39,793 bases of DNA, from positions 1 to 39,793 of the forward strand of contig CANCJJ010000018.1 of assembly GCA_947378305.1 (NCBI GenBank), read 5' to 3'. Shown piece after piece: positions 26,686 through 36,139 of this stretch. The stretch comes from Phenylobacterium aquaticum. Its GTDB lineage: Bacteria > Pseudomonadota > Alphaproteobacteria > Caulobacterales > Caulobacteraceae. The position numbers were made by a program, and so were the translations under genes. Below the pieces are notes generated by a model, which saw only the letters and a program-made list of their open reading frames with translations, did no database searches and was not told the DNA's origin. The first letter of the stretch is position 1. Every line of letters starts with the position of its first letter.

Positions 26686-28092
26686 ATGCCGAATGCGCCG
26701 AAAGCCCCGAAACTGAGCGGTCAATATTTCGCTGGCCTGCTGGCCCTTGGCAGTTTGACCCTGGTCACAGCCGCCCATGCCGCCCCACCACCCAGCCAGG
26801 ACCCTATGGTCCTGACAGAGGTCGCCAATCAGGTGGACACGTCTTCTCAGCGGGCAACCCTGGAGCACCTTGTGGGCTTTGGGACCCGGCACACGGCGTC
26901 AGACACAGCTTCCAGTGTCCGCGGGATCGGGGCGGCGCGCGGCTGGGTGAAGTCGCGCTTCGAGGCGATTGGCAAGGACTGCGGAGGGTGCCTGTCGATT
27001 GAAACCGTCGCAGAGACCATTACGGCTCCGAGACTGCCCAAACCTACCGAGGTTGTAGACGTCCTGGCCATTCAGAAGGGAACGGAGTCCTCCAACCGGG
27101 TCCTGATTATTTCCGGCCACGTGGACTCCATCCGCAGCGATGTCATGGATTCAAAGGGCGATGCCCCGGGGGCCAATGACGATGGCTCGGGCACCACCGT
27201 TGTGCTTGAAGCAGCAAGAGTGCTCTCCAGGTACAAGTTCCCGGTGACACTGGTCTATGCGGTTCTGTCCGGCGAGGAACAGGGCTTGCAGGGCGGCGGC
27301 GTTCTGGCGCGGACGGCCAAGGCGCGCGGCTGGGATGTCGAGGCGGTTCTGAACAATGACATTGTCGGCAATATACATGGGCTCGGTGGCGTCATCGACA
27401 ACACCCATGTCCGGGTCTTCTCAGAGGGCACCCGGGGACCGGAAACACCTGAGGAAGCGGCCCTGCGCCGCCGGGGCGGGGGCGAAAATGACAGCCCCTC
27501 CAGAAACCTCTCCCGCTATATGGCCGATATCGCCGCACAGAATTTCCCGGCCTTTGGTGTCCGGCAGATCTTCCGGGCTGACCGTCTAAATCGCGGTGGG
27601 GATCACGAGCCCATGCTTCAGGCGGGGTTTCCCGCCGTGCGGGTCACCGAGGCTGCCGAAGACTACACCCGCCAGCATCAGGATGTCCGGGTTCAAGATG
27701 GGGTTGCCTATGGCGATGTCCTCTCGGGCGTCGACTTTCCCTATCTCGCCCAGGTCACAAAACTGAATGTCATGACTCTGGCGAGCCTGGCCTGGGCACC
27801 CCCACCCCCCAGGGGGGTTGAAATTGCGCGTGAGGTTCCCCCCGGCGTCAAGGTGACCTGGACCCAGGTCCCGGGCAGCGCAGGCTATCGCATTTGGTGG
27901 CGCGATACAGACAGCGCCCGCTGGACGGACAGCCGCTGGGTCGGCGATGTCGCAAGCGCCAGTCTTCCCGGCGTGAACATTGACGACAAGTTCATCGGTA
28001 TTTCAGCGGTCAGCGCCAATGGCTTTTCCAGCCCCGTGGAATTTCCCGGCCCCGCCGGAGCCTTTCAAATCACGCGAGCCCCGAAGCCCTAA
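26686..28092 (+). CDS. secreted M28 family zinc aminopeptidase with C-terminal Fn3-like domain
   Basis: A 468-residue exported peptidase. A signal peptide spans about residues 1-32 (ending TAAHAA). The M28 metal ligands are visible in order: His in SGHVDS, Asp in GANDDGSG, the Glu pair in SGEEQG, Asp in NNDIVG and His in YTRQHQD. The last roughly 85 residues (VKVTWTQVPGSAGYRIWW to the end) resemble a fibronectin type III fold. The ATG at 26686 has GAGGA 7 nt upstream and starts the signal peptide; the open frame continues back to 26422 over the end of the preceding gene. The stop overlaps a convergent gene by 4 nt. It probably degrades peptides in the periplasm or medium. Confidence 0.92.
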   Translation: MPNAPKAPKLSGQYFAGLLALGSLTLVTAAHAAPPPSQDPMVLTEVANQVDTSSQRATLEHLVGFGTRHTASDTASSVRGIGAARGWVKSRFEAIGKDCGGCLSIETVAETITAPRLPKPTEVVDVLAIQKGTESSNRVLIISGHVDSIRSDVMDSKGDAPGANDDGSGTTVVLEAARVLSRYKFPVTLVYAVLSGEEQGLQGGGVLARTAKARGWDVEAVLNNDIVGNIHGLGGVIDNTHVRVFSEGTRGPETPEEAALRRRGGGENDSPSRNLSRYMADIAAQNFPAFGVRQIFRADRLNRGGDHEPMLQAGFPAVRVTEAAEDYTRQHQDVRVQDGVAYGDVLSGVDFPYLAQVTKLNVMTLASLAWAPPPPRGVEIAREVPPGVKVTWTQVPGSAGYRIWWRDTDSARWTDSRWVGDVASASLPGVNIDDKFIGISAVSANGFSSPVEFPGPAGAFQITRAPKP

Positions 28093-28349
28093 CGGACAAC
28101 CCCGGTGATTTCCTTGATCACGGCCTGAACCGGGGCCTTGCCGCCGACGGTCCAGACGAGCTTCAGAAAGGCGAGGGTCCGGCCGGCTGCCTCGTCGAAC
28201 TTCCAGTCGCATCCGTCAAAGCGGCACTGGCTAAAAACCGGAGGTTCTCCACCGGAATAAACCATGCGGCAGTCGCGAAACTCGCAGTCGGAGAACTCTT
28301 CTCCGTCCAGGGTTACAGTCTCATGGTTGAAGATGATGGCGGTTTGCAT
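28089..28349 (-). CDS. small conserved hypothetical protein, pentapeptide-like
   Basis: An 86-residue protein rich in regularly spaced cysteine and aspartate/phenylalanine (FSDCEFRDCRMVY, FSQCRFDGCDW), which looks like one or two turns of a pentapeptide-type right-handed helix, then a helical C-terminus. Its stop shares bases 28089-28092 with the convergent M28 peptidase stop. It starts 11 nt after the 50-residue gene upstream and probably forms a unit with it. No function can be given. Confidence 0.65.
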   Translation of the reverse strand: MQTAIIFNHETVTLDGEEFSDCEFRDCRMVYSGGEPPVFSQCRFDGCDWKFDEAAGRTLAFLKLVWTVGGKAPVQAVIKEITGVVR

Positions 28350-28360
28350 AATCCGGTATC

Positions 28361-28513
28361 CTAATCGTCGTCTTCAGAGGTGCTTTCACCTCCGACAGCC
28401 GGGCTTTCACGCACGCGCGCTTCACGCTTGGCCTTGGTTTTTTCGGCAAGCTTGATGGCCTTCAGACGTTCACGCTCCATGCGCTCGAAATTATAGTTGG
28501 GCTTGCGCGCCAT
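28361..28513 (-). CDS. 50-residue highly charged small protein
   Basis: A short gene of 51 codons that is easily missed. It starts ARKPNYNFERMERERLK and continues as a Lys/Arg/Glu-rich single helix, ending in an acidic SEDDD tail. An AGGAG is placed 7 nt before the ATG at 28513, codon use matches the neighbours, and the 86-residue gene follows after 11 nt. Small basic-helix proteins with this ARKPNY-x-FER start are, as far as I recall, common in alphaproteobacteria; their role is unknown (nucleic-acid binding is a guess from charge). Confidence 0.72.
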   Translation of the reverse strand: MARKPNYNFERMERERLKAIKLAEKTKAKREARVRESPAVGGESTSEDDD

Positions 28514-28597
28514 GACCTGTCTCCTGAATTCGGCACCGACCGCACAGGGTCAGGCCAATAAATATGGAGGCCCGATTGAGCCTACGAGGGCTCGGGC

Positions 28598-28969
28598 CTA
28601 TTTGCGCGCCTTGCGGGCTGCATAGCGGGCATCTCGCGCCGCCTTGGCCTCGGCCTTCGTCAGCTCCTTGCGAGCCTTCCTCTGGCCACGCTTGGCATCC
28701 AGTTCAGCGTCAACCAGGGCTTGTTCCGCCGCAAGCCGTTCGGCCTCAAGATCTGCCGCCGCCTGTTTCGTGGCCGCCCGGGCTTCGGTCCGCGCATCCC
28801 GCACCCTGCGCAATTCATCGGCGCGTTCAGCATTCCTGAGCGCTAGGCGCTCTTCGAACAGGGGATCGATAACCGCAGCCTTGGGGCGCAGTTTTTCAAG
28901 CAGGGCCTTTTTGGCATCGGCTGCGGTCTTCAGCCTTTCGGCGAAGCCGGTTTTTTCAGTTTCGTTCAT
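28598..28969 (-). CDS. DUF6481-like alanine/arginine-rich coiled-coil protein
   Basis: A 123-residue soluble protein, almost entirely alpha-helical. It has an N-terminal FAERLKTAADAKKALLEKLRPKA element and then a long Ala/Arg/Glu/Lys-rich helix up to a very basic end. The FxxRLxTAAxAKKAxLxK start is the signature I associate with the DUF6481 family in alphaproteobacteria. It lies 84 nt upstream of the 50-residue gene on the same strand. Function is unknown; the charged helix suggests binding to nucleic acid or another helix. Confidence 0.75.
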   Translation of the reverse strand: MNETEKTGFAERLKTAADAKKALLEKLRPKAAVIDPLFEERLALRNAERADELRRVRDARTEARAATKQAAADLEAERLAAEQALVDAELDAKRGQRKARKELTKAEAKAARDARYAARKARK

Positions 28970-29132
28970 AGCGCTTTCAGGGCGAGGGCAGGCCTAGACA
29001 CCATCAGGGTGCAGAAGCTGGAGGCCGCGGGCAGGTCTAATTCCGGACGATCAGGGGAACGACCAGACCTGACTATCGCACATCCGCCCCCCAAAACCAA
29101 CCGACTGGGTTTTGCCCTGTCACAGCCAGCTC

Positions 29133-30512
29133 TCAGATCCGGTCGAGCAAGGCCTTGCTGACCCGGTCATCCTTCAGCTTTTCGGCCACCAGGAAGGCAA
29201 GTTCGAGGGCCTGTTCCCCGTTGAGGCGCGGGTCGCAATGGGTGTGATACCGGTCAGCCAGGTCGCCTTCGGTCAGGGCCCGGGCCCCCCCGAGGCACTC
29301 GGTGACGTTCTGTCCTGTCATTTCGAGATGGACACCACCGGGATGGACCCCCTCTGCCTTGCAGATTTCCACAAAGCTCTTCACCTCCGACAGGATGCGG
29401 TCAAAGGGCCGGGTCTTGTAGCCATTGGCCGCCGTGAGGGTATTGCCGTGCATGGGATCAATCGCCCAGACAACCGAGCGCCCATCCCGCTTCGTGGCCT
29501 CGAGCAGTCCCGGCAGCCGGGCCTCGATCTTGTCATGACCAAAGCGGCCATAGAGGGTCAGTCTGCCGGGCTCATTATCGGGATTTAGCGCATCGATCAG
29601 ACGCAGCAACTCGTCACCGTCCAGGGTCGGTCCGCATTTGAGTCCAATCGGATTCTTGATGCCCCGGAAATACTCCACATGGGCGCCATCCAGCTGACGC
29701 GTCCGCTCACCGATCCAGAGAAGATGCGCCGAGGTGTCGTACCAGTCGCCACTCGTACTATCGATCCGGGTCAGGGCTTCTTCAAAGCCCAGCAAGAGGG
29801 CTTCATGGGCGGTGAAGAACTCGACCCGATGCAGGTCCGGCTGGCTCTCGGGCGTGACCCCGATGGCCGCCATGAAGGTGAGGGCTTCACTGATCTTTTC
29901 GGACAGCTCGTGATACCGCGCGCCCTGGGGACTGTCGTTCACGAAGTCCAGGGTCCAGCGGTGAATATTATAGAGGTCGGCATAGCCACCGCCTGCAAAG
30001 GCGCGCAGCAGGTTCAGGGTCGAAGCCGACTGGGAATAGGCCTGCAAGAGGCGCTGAGGGTCCGGCATGCGCGCGCCAGCCTCAAAGTCCATGCCGTTGA
30101 TGATATCGCCACGATAGGACGGCAGGGTCACGCCATCGATGGTCTCGGTGGCTGATGAGCGCGGCTTGGCGAACTGGCCTGCCATGCGCCCCACCTTCAC
30201 GACCGGCTTCCCGCCAGCGAAGGTCAGAACAACAGCCATCTGCAGGATCAGCCGGAATGTGTCGCGGATATTGTCGGCCTGGAACTCCTTGAAGCTCTCG
30301 GCACAATCGCCCCCCTGCAGCAGGAAGGCACGGCCTTCCGCTACGTCCCCCAGCAGCCCCTTCAGTCGTCGGGCCTCTCCAGCAAAGACCAGTGGCGGCA
30401 TGCCCCTAAGGGTCTGTTCGACCTGAGCAAGTGCGGCCATATCCGGATAATCTTCGGGCATGTGCTTGCCAGGCTTGGTTCGCCAGGATGCAGGTGTCCA
30501 AGATTGGGTCAT
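29133..30512 (-). CDS. aroG: class II 3-deoxy-7-phosphoheptulonate (DAHP) synthase
   Basis: A 459-residue type II DAHP synthase, the first step of the shikimate pathway (PEP + erythrose 4-phosphate). Typical motifs are [12 protein letters not shown] with the metal-binding Cys (about residue 90), [43 protein letters not shown] and the C-terminal [16 protein letters not shown]. The length is normal. GGAGGAG precedes the ATG at 30512. It is last in the minus-strand series glmU, rpiA, gor, O-antigen ligase, aroG. The type II class often has feedback control through added elements, which are not obvious here. The symbol follows common use for this class. Confidence 0.95.
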   Translation of the reverse strand: MTQSWTPASWRTKPGKHMPEDYPDMAALAQVEQTLRGMPPLVFAGEARRLKGLLGDVAEGRAFLLQGGDCAESFKEFQADNIRDTFRLILQMAVVLTFAGGKPVVKVGRMAGQFAKPRSSATETIDGVTLPSYRGDIINGMDFEAGARMPDPQRLLQAYSQSASTLNLLRAFAGGGYADLYNIHRWTLDFVNDSPQGARYHELSEKISEALTFMAAIGVTPESQPDLHRVEFFTAHEALLLGFEEALTRIDSTSGDWYDTSAHLLWIGERTRQLDGAHVEYFRGIKNPIGLKCGPTLDGDELLRLIDALNPDNEPGRLTLYGRFGHDKIEARLPGLLEATKRDGRSVVWAIDPMHGNTLTAANGYKTRPFDRILSEVKSFVEICKAEGVHPGGVHLEMTGQNVTECLGGARALTEGDLADRYHTHCDPRLNGEQALELAFLVAEKLKDDRVSKALLDRI

Positions 30513-30569
30513 CGGGTAACTCCTCCCCCGCCACGTCGCGGGTGCGGCGTTCTACTCCAAAATGTCCCC

Positions 30570-31724
30570 TCAGGTCGATGCTTCCCGGCCATTTCGTTGC
30601 AGCAGGACGCACAGGGTCGCCGCGAGCGCCCCGGCGGCGAGCCACCATTCCTGCCAGACCCCAAAACTGACGGCCCCGAAGGTCAGGTAGACAATGGCCG
30701 AACCGGCCGACGCAGCCGGAGCAAGGTCAGCTGTTTTTCGGGAAAGCCGGGTGAGCACGTCGCTCCAAAAAATAGCCGCTGCCACGGCCCCAATCAGGCC
30801 GAGCTCCATCCAGATTTGCAGGGCCCCGTCATGGGGATGCAACTGAATTCCCGGGCCAAAGGCCCGGCTGGCATCCAGACCCCAGCCCTGGAGCGGGCGT
30901 GCGGCGATCCAGTCCTGGGCGTGGGCCCAATATCCCATGCGCTGGGACCACGAGAGGGATACCCGGCTTCTTAGGTCCTCATAAACTCCGGCGTGCCGAA
31001 GCCCCCATACGACAACTGGTGCCCCCATAAAGTAGATGGCGGAGACAACCGCCAGGATGCGCGGGCCCTGGGTGGGCGCGCGCCAGACCAGGGCCGTTCC
31101 CAACGCGCCAAGGCTCAGGGCCATTATCGGGGCGTCATAACCAAAGGCATGGCTGGGCCAGAGGGTTCCCACCAGCAGGATCGCGACAAGGAAGATCCCG
31201 CCCCGGAGCCGCAAGGCCGCGGCGCTGGCGATCGGGACAAGAAGGGAGAGGATGAAAAGACCCTGGGCGACATTTTTCACGCCAAGATCAGGCCGGATGG
31301 GATCTCCTATGGCCTGACGCAAGGTTCGGTAGACGCCCGCATAGGTCAGGGACTCGGCAATCATCACAAGGGCGAGAAGGACGGTCCCCCAGACTAAACC
31401 CTGCAAGAGACGAGGAACGGACTGCCGCGGGACATATCGGGCGGACAGGACCGCCGAGACATAGAGGGCGAGGATGGGCACCAGCTTCAGGGCCGTCGAC
31501 TTGGCCAAACTGGACGGAATAAAAGGACTCCAGAGGCTCGATCCACAGGCCCAGACCAGAGAGACGACCAGGACCAGCAGGATGGATCGGTCAGAAGCTC
31601 TCAGCCGAACACCAGGCAAGGTCAGAAGGCCACATAACCCGACCACAGGAGCAAACGCCAAGGGGGCCAGCCAGGTCAGAACGGGCGTAAGGCCGATCAG
31701 TCCAAAAAGGCAAATCTGCGCCAT
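30570..31724 (-). CDS. O-antigen ligase/polymerase-like membrane protein
   Basis: About 384 residues with ten or more hydrophobic helices. A Wzy_C-like region occurs late: a WSQRMGYWAHAQDWIAARPLQGWGLDAS loop, then HPHDGALQIWMELGLIG, the conserved periplasmic H-P-H...W-E-x-G-x-x-G pattern of O-antigen ligases and exopolysaccharide polymerases. The start is set at the ATG at 31724 (GGGAG 5 nt before it); the ATG at 31745 is also possible, and the longer frame would run into gor. It follows gor by about 40 nt. It probably joins or polymerises surface polysaccharide, with partner genes elsewhere. Confidence 0.85.
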   Translation of the reverse strand: MAQICLFGLIGLTPVLTWLAPLAFAPVVGLCGLLTLPGVRLRASDRSILLVLVVSLVWACGSSLWSPFIPSSLAKSTALKLVPILALYVSAVLSARYVPRQSVPRLLQGLVWGTVLLALVMIAESLTYAGVYRTLRQAIGDPIRPDLGVKNVAQGLFILSLLVPIASAAALRLRGGIFLVAILLVGTLWPSHAFGYDAPIMALSLGALGTALVWRAPTQGPRILAVVSAIYFMGAPVVVWGLRHAGVYEDLRSRVSLSWSQRMGYWAHAQDWIAARPLQGWGLDASRAFGPGIQLHPHDGALQIWMELGLIGAVAAAIFWSDVLTRLSRKTADLAPAASAGSAIVYLTFGAVSFGVWQEWWLAAGALAATLCVLLQRNGREAST

Positions 31725-31762
31725 GCGCGCTCCCGGCTGAGGCATCTCCGCGTTCAAATTGG

Positions 31763-33139
31763 TCAATGGTCTGCCCTCGTCGCCCGAACGAACTTGTCCT
31801 TCATGGTCACCAGTTCTTCCGACAGGGTGGGATGGACGGCGCAGGTTGAGTCCCACTGGGACTTGGTCACGCCCATCTTCAGAGCAATGGCCGCCATCTG
31901 GATAATTTCTGGCGAGTCCGGTCCAACCACATGGCAGCCCAGAATTTTCTGACTTTTCGTCTCCACAACCAGTTTGATCAGGGCCTGTTCCTGACCTCCG
32001 TAGAAGGTCTCCTTCATGGGCCGGAAGCTCGACATATAGATATCAACCTCAGCCCCGCCGTTGCGGGCTTCGGTTTCAGAAAGCCCCACGGATCCGACAG
32101 GTGGCTGACTGAAGACCGCAGAGGCCACCATGTCATGATCAAAGCGCGTCGGATTACCGTAGAATTCCGTCTGGGCGAAGGCGGCCCCCTCGCGAATGGC
32201 AACGGGCGTCAGGTTGATCCGGTCCGTGACGTCACCCACGGCCCAGATACCGGGCGCAGAGGTTTTCGAAAAACCGTCAACGACAATGGCCCCGGAGGAT
32301 GAAACCTCAACACCCGCAGCCGCGAGGCCCAAGCCCGCGGTGTGAGGCGCGCGACCTGTGGCCAGCATGACCTGATCGGTTTCGATCGCGTCTCCACCGC
32401 TAAGGCGGCTCAACAAACCGTTTGGGCCTTTTTCAATCGAGGTCTGGGTCTGGCCAAGTAGCAACCGAATTCCCCGGCGCTCGATCTCGCGCGACAGGTG
32501 ATGACGAACATCGTCGTCAAAGCCCCGCAAAATCGCATCACCCCGGTAAAGCAGGGTCGTCTCGACCCCAAGGCCCGCAAAAATTCCGGCAAACTCAACG
32601 GCAATATACCCACCGCCGACGATCAGAATTCGCCGAGGCAGGGCTGGAAGGTCGAAGGCCTCTTCCGACGTGATGGTGTGTTCCACCCCGGGCAGGTCCT
32701 GTGGCCGCCAGGGCCGCCCGCCTGTCGCAATTAGGATTTTCTGTGCCGTCACCTCGCCATGACCCGCGACCTCAACGGTATGGGGCCCTTTCAGGACGGC
32801 ACGACCTTCCATAAGGCTCGCCCCGGCCCGGGTGAGATTGGCAATATACAACCCAGAAAGCCGGCTGATTTCCCGGTCCTTGGCCTCACGGAAGCGGGAC
32901 CAGTCAAAGCTGGAACCACTTGCCGACCACCCATAACCCTCGGAAATGTGGGCGTAGTGGGCAAATTCTGAGGCATAAACCATGAACTTTTTCGGCACGC
33001 AGCCCCGGATGACACAGGTGCCGCCGACCCGGTATTCTTCTGCAACTGCAACCTTGGCCCCGGATTGAGCCGCCAGACGGGCGGCACGAACGCCACCGGA
33101 TCCGGCACCGATTACAAACAAGTCCAGGTCGTGAGCCAC
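31763..33139 (-). CDS. gor: glutathione-disulfide reductase
   Basis: A 458-residue FAD/NAD(P)H disulfide oxidoreductase. The FAD-binding VIGAGSGGVRAAR, the redox pair GGTCVIRGCVPKK (about residues 40-52), the NADPH-binding IVGGGYIAVEFAG and the C-terminal HPTLSEEL with the active-site His of the partner subunit are all present. The G-T-C-V-I-R-G-C-V-P-K-K form and the absence of lipoamide features point to glutathione reductase. The start is a GTG at 33139 with AGGAG 6 nt upstream. It keeps glutathione reduced in the cytoplasm. It is 82 nt downstream of rpiA. Confidence 0.95.
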   Translation of the reverse strand: MAHDLDLFVIGAGSGGVRAARLAAQSGAKVAVAEEYRVGGTCVIRGCVPKKFMVYASEFAHYAHISEGYGWSASGSSFDWSRFREAKDREISRLSGLYIANLTRAGASLMEGRAVLKGPHTVEVAGHGEVTAQKILIATGGRPWRPQDLPGVEHTITSEEAFDLPALPRRILIVGGGYIAVEFAGIFAGLGVETTLLYRGDAILRGFDDDVRHHLSREIERRGIRLLLGQTQTSIEKGPNGLLSRLSGGDAIETDQVMLATGRAPHTAGLGLAAAGVEVSSSGAIVVDGFSKTSAPGIWAVGDVTDRINLTPVAIREGAAFAQTEFYGNPTRFDHDMVASAVFSQPPVGSVGLSETEARNGGAEVDIYMSSFRPMKETFYGGQEQALIKLVVETKSQKILGCHVVGPDSPEIIQMAAIALKMGVTKSQWDSTCAVHPTLSEELVTMKDKFVRATRADH

Positions 33140-33221
33140 GAGATACTCCTCCAGCCATCCGCCAGGGCGGGCGCTTTCTTCTAATAGCGTGAAAAGGCCA
33201 AGACCAGCCGTTGCCTCGGGC

Positions 33222-33905
33222 CTAGGGCTCGACCTCGATCACACCTTGATCGGTTCCAATCAGGGCAAGATCGGCCAGGTCGAGGAAGAGACCGTGATCC
33301 ACAACCCCGGTGACACTTTTCAGCGCCGCCGCCAGGATAGCTGGCTCGGGAATACGTCCACAGGCCGCATCATAGATGAGGTTCCCGCCATCCGTGACAA
33401 CGGGTTTGCCGTCCCTGATGCGTAGGCGCGGAGCGACCCCCAGATCGCACTCGCTTAAGGCATCACATATCCTCGCCATGGTGCTTTGGTGGCCGAAGGC
33501 TATGACCTCGATGGGCAATGGGAACTTGCCAAGTTGCGCCACGCGCTTGGCTGAGTCCGCGATGACGACGCACCGGCGCGAGGCCTCCCAGACCAGTTTT
33601 TCCCTCAGCAGGGCGGCACCTCCGCCCTTGATCAGGGACAGGGCGGGGCCGATTTCGTCGGCCCCATCCACTGTGAGGTCAATGGCTGGCGTATCCCCCA
33701 GGTCCTTGACCTGAATCCCAAGGCTCTTTGCGAGGTCCGCCGTCGCCTGGGAGGTCGCAACCGCCATGATATCCAGCTTTCGCGCGGCCAGGGCCTTCAC
33801 GAACCAGGCCGCCGTCGAGCCTGTCCCAAGGCCAACAACCATGCCCGGTCGGACGAGTTGTGCGGCAGCTTCACCCGCGGCCTGCTTCTGATCCTCTGCA
33901 CTCAT
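33222..33905 (-). CDS. rpiA: ribose-5-phosphate isomerase A
   Basis: A 227-residue enzyme of the pentose phosphate pathway interconverting ribose 5-phosphate and ribulose 5-phosphate. Family motifs are [25 protein letters not shown] and [13 protein letters not shown] with the catalytic Glu/Lys. The ATG at 33905 overlaps the glmU TGA (ATGA), so translation is coupled to glmU. The length is normal. Confidence 0.96.
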   Translation of the reverse strand: MSAEDQKQAAGEAAAQLVRPGMVVGLGTGSTAAWFVKALAARKLDIMAVATSQATADLAKSLGIQVKDLGDTPAIDLTVDGADEIGPALSLIKGGGAALLREKLVWEASRRCVVIADSAKRVAQLGKFPLPIEVIAFGHQSTMARICDALSECDLGVAPRLRIRDGKPVVTDGGNLIYDAACGRIPEPAILAAALKSVTGVVDHGLFLDLADLALIGTDQGVIEVEP

Positions 33906-35275
33906 GTCTTGGTCCCCGAGGCTTTAGACGCCCGGGCGGCACGCTTTTGAGTCCGGAAATTCTCCGCCCAGTCTGGCTTGTTCACCTGACCGACCCGGGT
34001 CAGGGCCAGAGCATTTGCAGGAACGTCCTCCACGATCACCGAGCCTGACCCGGTCATGGCACCTGCCCCGATCGACCGGGGCGCGACAATGGCTGTATTT
34101 GATCCGATGAAAGCCCCCTCCCCAACGTGGGTGTCGAACTTGTCGAAGCCATCATAATTACAAAAGATGGTCCCCGCCCCGATATTGGCTCCCGCGCCGA
34201 CGGTTCCATCACCCAGATAGCTGAGATGGTTGGCCTTTGCGCCCTTGCCGAGTTTTACCTTTTTCACTTCGACAAAATTGCCAATGTGAACGTCTTCACC
34301 AATATCCGCGCCGGGGCGCAGACGGGCATAGGGGCCGATCAGGGCACCTGGACCCACCCTGGCACCCTCCAGGTGACTGAAGGCCCGAATAACCGCCCCC
34401 GTTTCGATCTGGACGCCGGGGGCAAAGACCACGAAGGGTTCAATCTGGACCCCGGCTTCGATCTTGGTATCCCAGGAAAAATGCACTGTGTCCGGGGCCA
34501 GCATGGTAACCCCGGTGCCCAGAAAATGGGCGCGGCGCCCCTGTTGGAAGTACTGCTCTGCCTGTGCCAATTGCATGGGCGTGTCGGTGCCCATGACGGC
34601 ACTTTCAGGCGCATAGTGAACCCTGACCACATGCTCCTCGTCCGTGGCGATCGCCACCACCTGGGTCAGATAGTACTCACCCTTCTTATTGTCGTTGGTG
34701 AGCTGCTCCAGCCAACCAAACAGCCTGGCGCGGTCCGCGCAGAGCATTCCCGCATAGCAGGACTTGACTGCCAACTCGTCAGGCGAGGCATCCTTGGGTT
34801 CGACAATCCGCAGAACATGACCTTCGGCGCTGGCAATCAGGCGACCATAGAGCAAGGCATCGGCAGGCTTGAACCCAAGCAGGGCCAGGGGCGTGCCCGC
34901 GGCGCGCATGGCAAAGAGTGGATCGAGGTCGGAAGGTTGCAGAAGAGGGCAGTCGCCCCCTGTCACCAGGACATCCCCGTCAAAATCGGCCAGGGCCGCC
35001 TTGGCCGCCAAGACAGCATGCCCGGTCCCCAGGGGTGGGTCCTGTACAGCAACCGCCCCCTCACCCAGACGTCGGACAACCAGGTCTCGAACAGCAGGGC
35101 TGTGATTGCCCACCACCACTACGATCCGCTCGCAGCCCGTGGCCTGGACCGTGTCGATGACCCGGTCCAGAAGGGTCCTGCCGCCAACCTTGTGAAGCAC
35201 CTTTGGCAGGGCGGACTTCATTCGTGTTCCCTGGCCTGCGGCGAGGATGACGGCGGCGCGAGCGGTCATGGTCAT
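33902..35275 (-). CDS. glmU: bifunctional GlmU: N-acetylglucosamine-1-phosphate uridyltransferase/acetyltransferase
   Basis: A 457-residue bifunctional enzyme making UDP-GlcNAc for peptidoglycan and lipid A. The N-terminal nucleotidyltransferase begins [23 protein letters not shown] with GGDCPLL. The C-terminal left-handed beta helix has [23 protein letters not shown] and [15 protein letters not shown] hexapeptide runs with the acetyltransferase residues. Starts at 35275 or 35269 are both possible; the second has GGGAA at better spacing. The stop overlaps rpiA. The divergent region to gph holds inverted repeats (35311-35344). Confidence 0.96.
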   Translation of the reverse strand: MTMTARAAVILAAGQGTRMKSALPKVLHKVGGRTLLDRVIDTVQATGCERIVVVVGNHSPAVRDLVVRRLGEGAVAVQDPPLGTGHAVLAAKAALADFDGDVLVTGGDCPLLQPSDLDPLFAMRAAGTPLALLGFKPADALLYGRLIASAEGHVLRIVEPKDASPDELAVKSCYAGMLCADRARLFGWLEQLTNDNKKGEYYLTQVVAIATDEEHVVRVHYAPESAVMGTDTPMQLAQAEQYFQQGRRAHFLGTGVTMLAPDTVHFSWDTKIEAGVQIEPFVVFAPGVQIETGAVIRAFSHLEGARVGPGALIGPYARLRPGADIGEDVHIGNFVEVKKVKLGKGAKANHLSYLGDGTVGAGANIGAGTIFCNYDGFDKFDTHVGEGAFIGSNTAIVAPRSIGAGAMTGSGSVIVEDVPANALALTRVGQVNKPDWAENFRTQKRAARASKASGTKT

Positions 35276-35310
35276 TTCCCGGATTCGTTAGGTCGATTGC
35301 AATCATCGTC

Positions 35311-35344
35311 GGTTTAGCCGAAACCGCGAACAGATTTTTCGGCT
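35311..35344. promoter_or_regulatory. nested inverted repeats in the glmU/gph divergent region
   Basis: GGTTT (35311-35315) and AAACC (35321-35325) form one inverted repeat. AGCCGAAA (35316-35323) and TTTCGGCT (35337-35344) form a second, perfect 8-bp inverted repeat with a 13-nt spacer. The two overlap and so could form alternative structures, or a dyad operator serving both directions. No known regulator is matched. Confidence 0.35.
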
Positions 35345-35367
35345 GCACTTCAGGGGATGATAGCGCG

Positions 35368-36057
35368 ATGTCCGGAGCGGAACACCTGAGAGGCGCAACC
35401 ATCGCCTTCGACCTTGACGGCACCCTTGTGGATTCCGCGCCGGACCTGGTCGGAACGCTCAATTACCTGCTGGCCCTGGAGAATATTGCCCCCCTGCCCT
35501 TGGCGGAGGCCAGAACCCTGATCGGCGGGGGTGCCCGACGCCTCATAGAACGCGGGTTCTCGGCCCAGGGTCTGACCCTTGATCCCCCCAAGATGGAGGC
35601 CCTGTTTGAGCGCTTCATAGACCATTACCAGTCCCACAGCACCGAATTGACCCGCCCCTACCCCGGGGTCGTCGAGGCCTTGAGCCACCTGAAGGCCCAG
35701 GAGGCGAAACTGGTAGTCTGCACGAACAAGATGACTCGCCTGGCCAATCCCATCCTTGAAGGCTTGAATCTGGCAGGCTTTTTCGATGCGGTCGTTGGCG
35801 CTGACAGTGCCCCTGCCCCGAAGCCAGACGCACGTCACCTCATCACGGCGGTCGATCTGGCCGGCGGCGATATGCGACGGACAATCATGGTGGGTGATGC
35901 GGGTCCCGATGCCGGTGTTGCCCGGGCCAGCTCCGTGCCCCTGATCTTGGTGAGTTTTGGATATTGTGAAGGTCCTGTCGCCCATCTCGAACCTGATGTG
36001 TTGATTGACCACTATGATGACCTGGCGGCGGCATGCGCTCGCCTGCTCGCGGGTTGA
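35368..36057 (+). CDS. gph: phosphoglycolate phosphatase (HAD family)
   Basis: A 229-residue HAD hydrolase that dephosphorylates 2-phosphoglycolate and similar small phosphates. Motif I DLDGTLVDSAPD, motif II VVCTNK, motif III Lys in APKPDARHL and motif IV IMVGDAGPDAGVA are all visible; the helical cap between I and II is of the Gph type (LIGGGARRLIERGF). The last acidic residues fit VGD-x-x-x-D. The start at ATG 35368 is divergent from glmU. Its TGA stop is embedded in a TTGACC that may be the -35 of the next gene. Confidence 0.92.
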   Translation: MSGAEHLRGATIAFDLDGTLVDSAPDLVGTLNYLLALENIAPLPLAEARTLIGGGARRLIERGFSAQGLTLDPPKMEALFERFIDHYQSHSTELTRPYPGVVEALSHLKAQEAKLVVCTNKMTRLANPILEGLNLAGFFDAVVGADSAPAPKPDARHLITAVDLAGGDMRRTIMVGDAGPDAGVARASSVPLILVSFGYCEGPVAHLEPDVLIDHYDDLAAACARLLAG

Positions 36058-36079
36058 CCCACGGGGCTTCCAGTATAGG
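36054..36079 (+). promoter_or_regulatory. candidate promoter of the quinoprotein dehydrogenase gene
   Basis: TTGACCC (36054-36060) overlaps the gph stop codon and is followed 13-14 nt later by TATAGG (36074-36079). The -35 fits the Caulobacter TTGACGS element well and the spacing falls in its short range; the -10 is a partial match. It would give a leader of about 55 nt. Confidence 0.35.
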
Positions 36080-36139
36080 GTCAGGCCAAAGGTTACGGGG
36101 GCGCGTTCAGGCTCCCCACCTGATCGGGGGAAGGTCCAA

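Noticed and set aside
29080..29132. Terminator after aroG
   Set aside because: An AAAACC/GGTTTT stem is present but it is AT-rich with no T tract on the correct strand, so it is not called.
34127..35317. 396-codon open frame on the plus strand
   Set aside because: It is antisense to glmU and without any recognisable domain.
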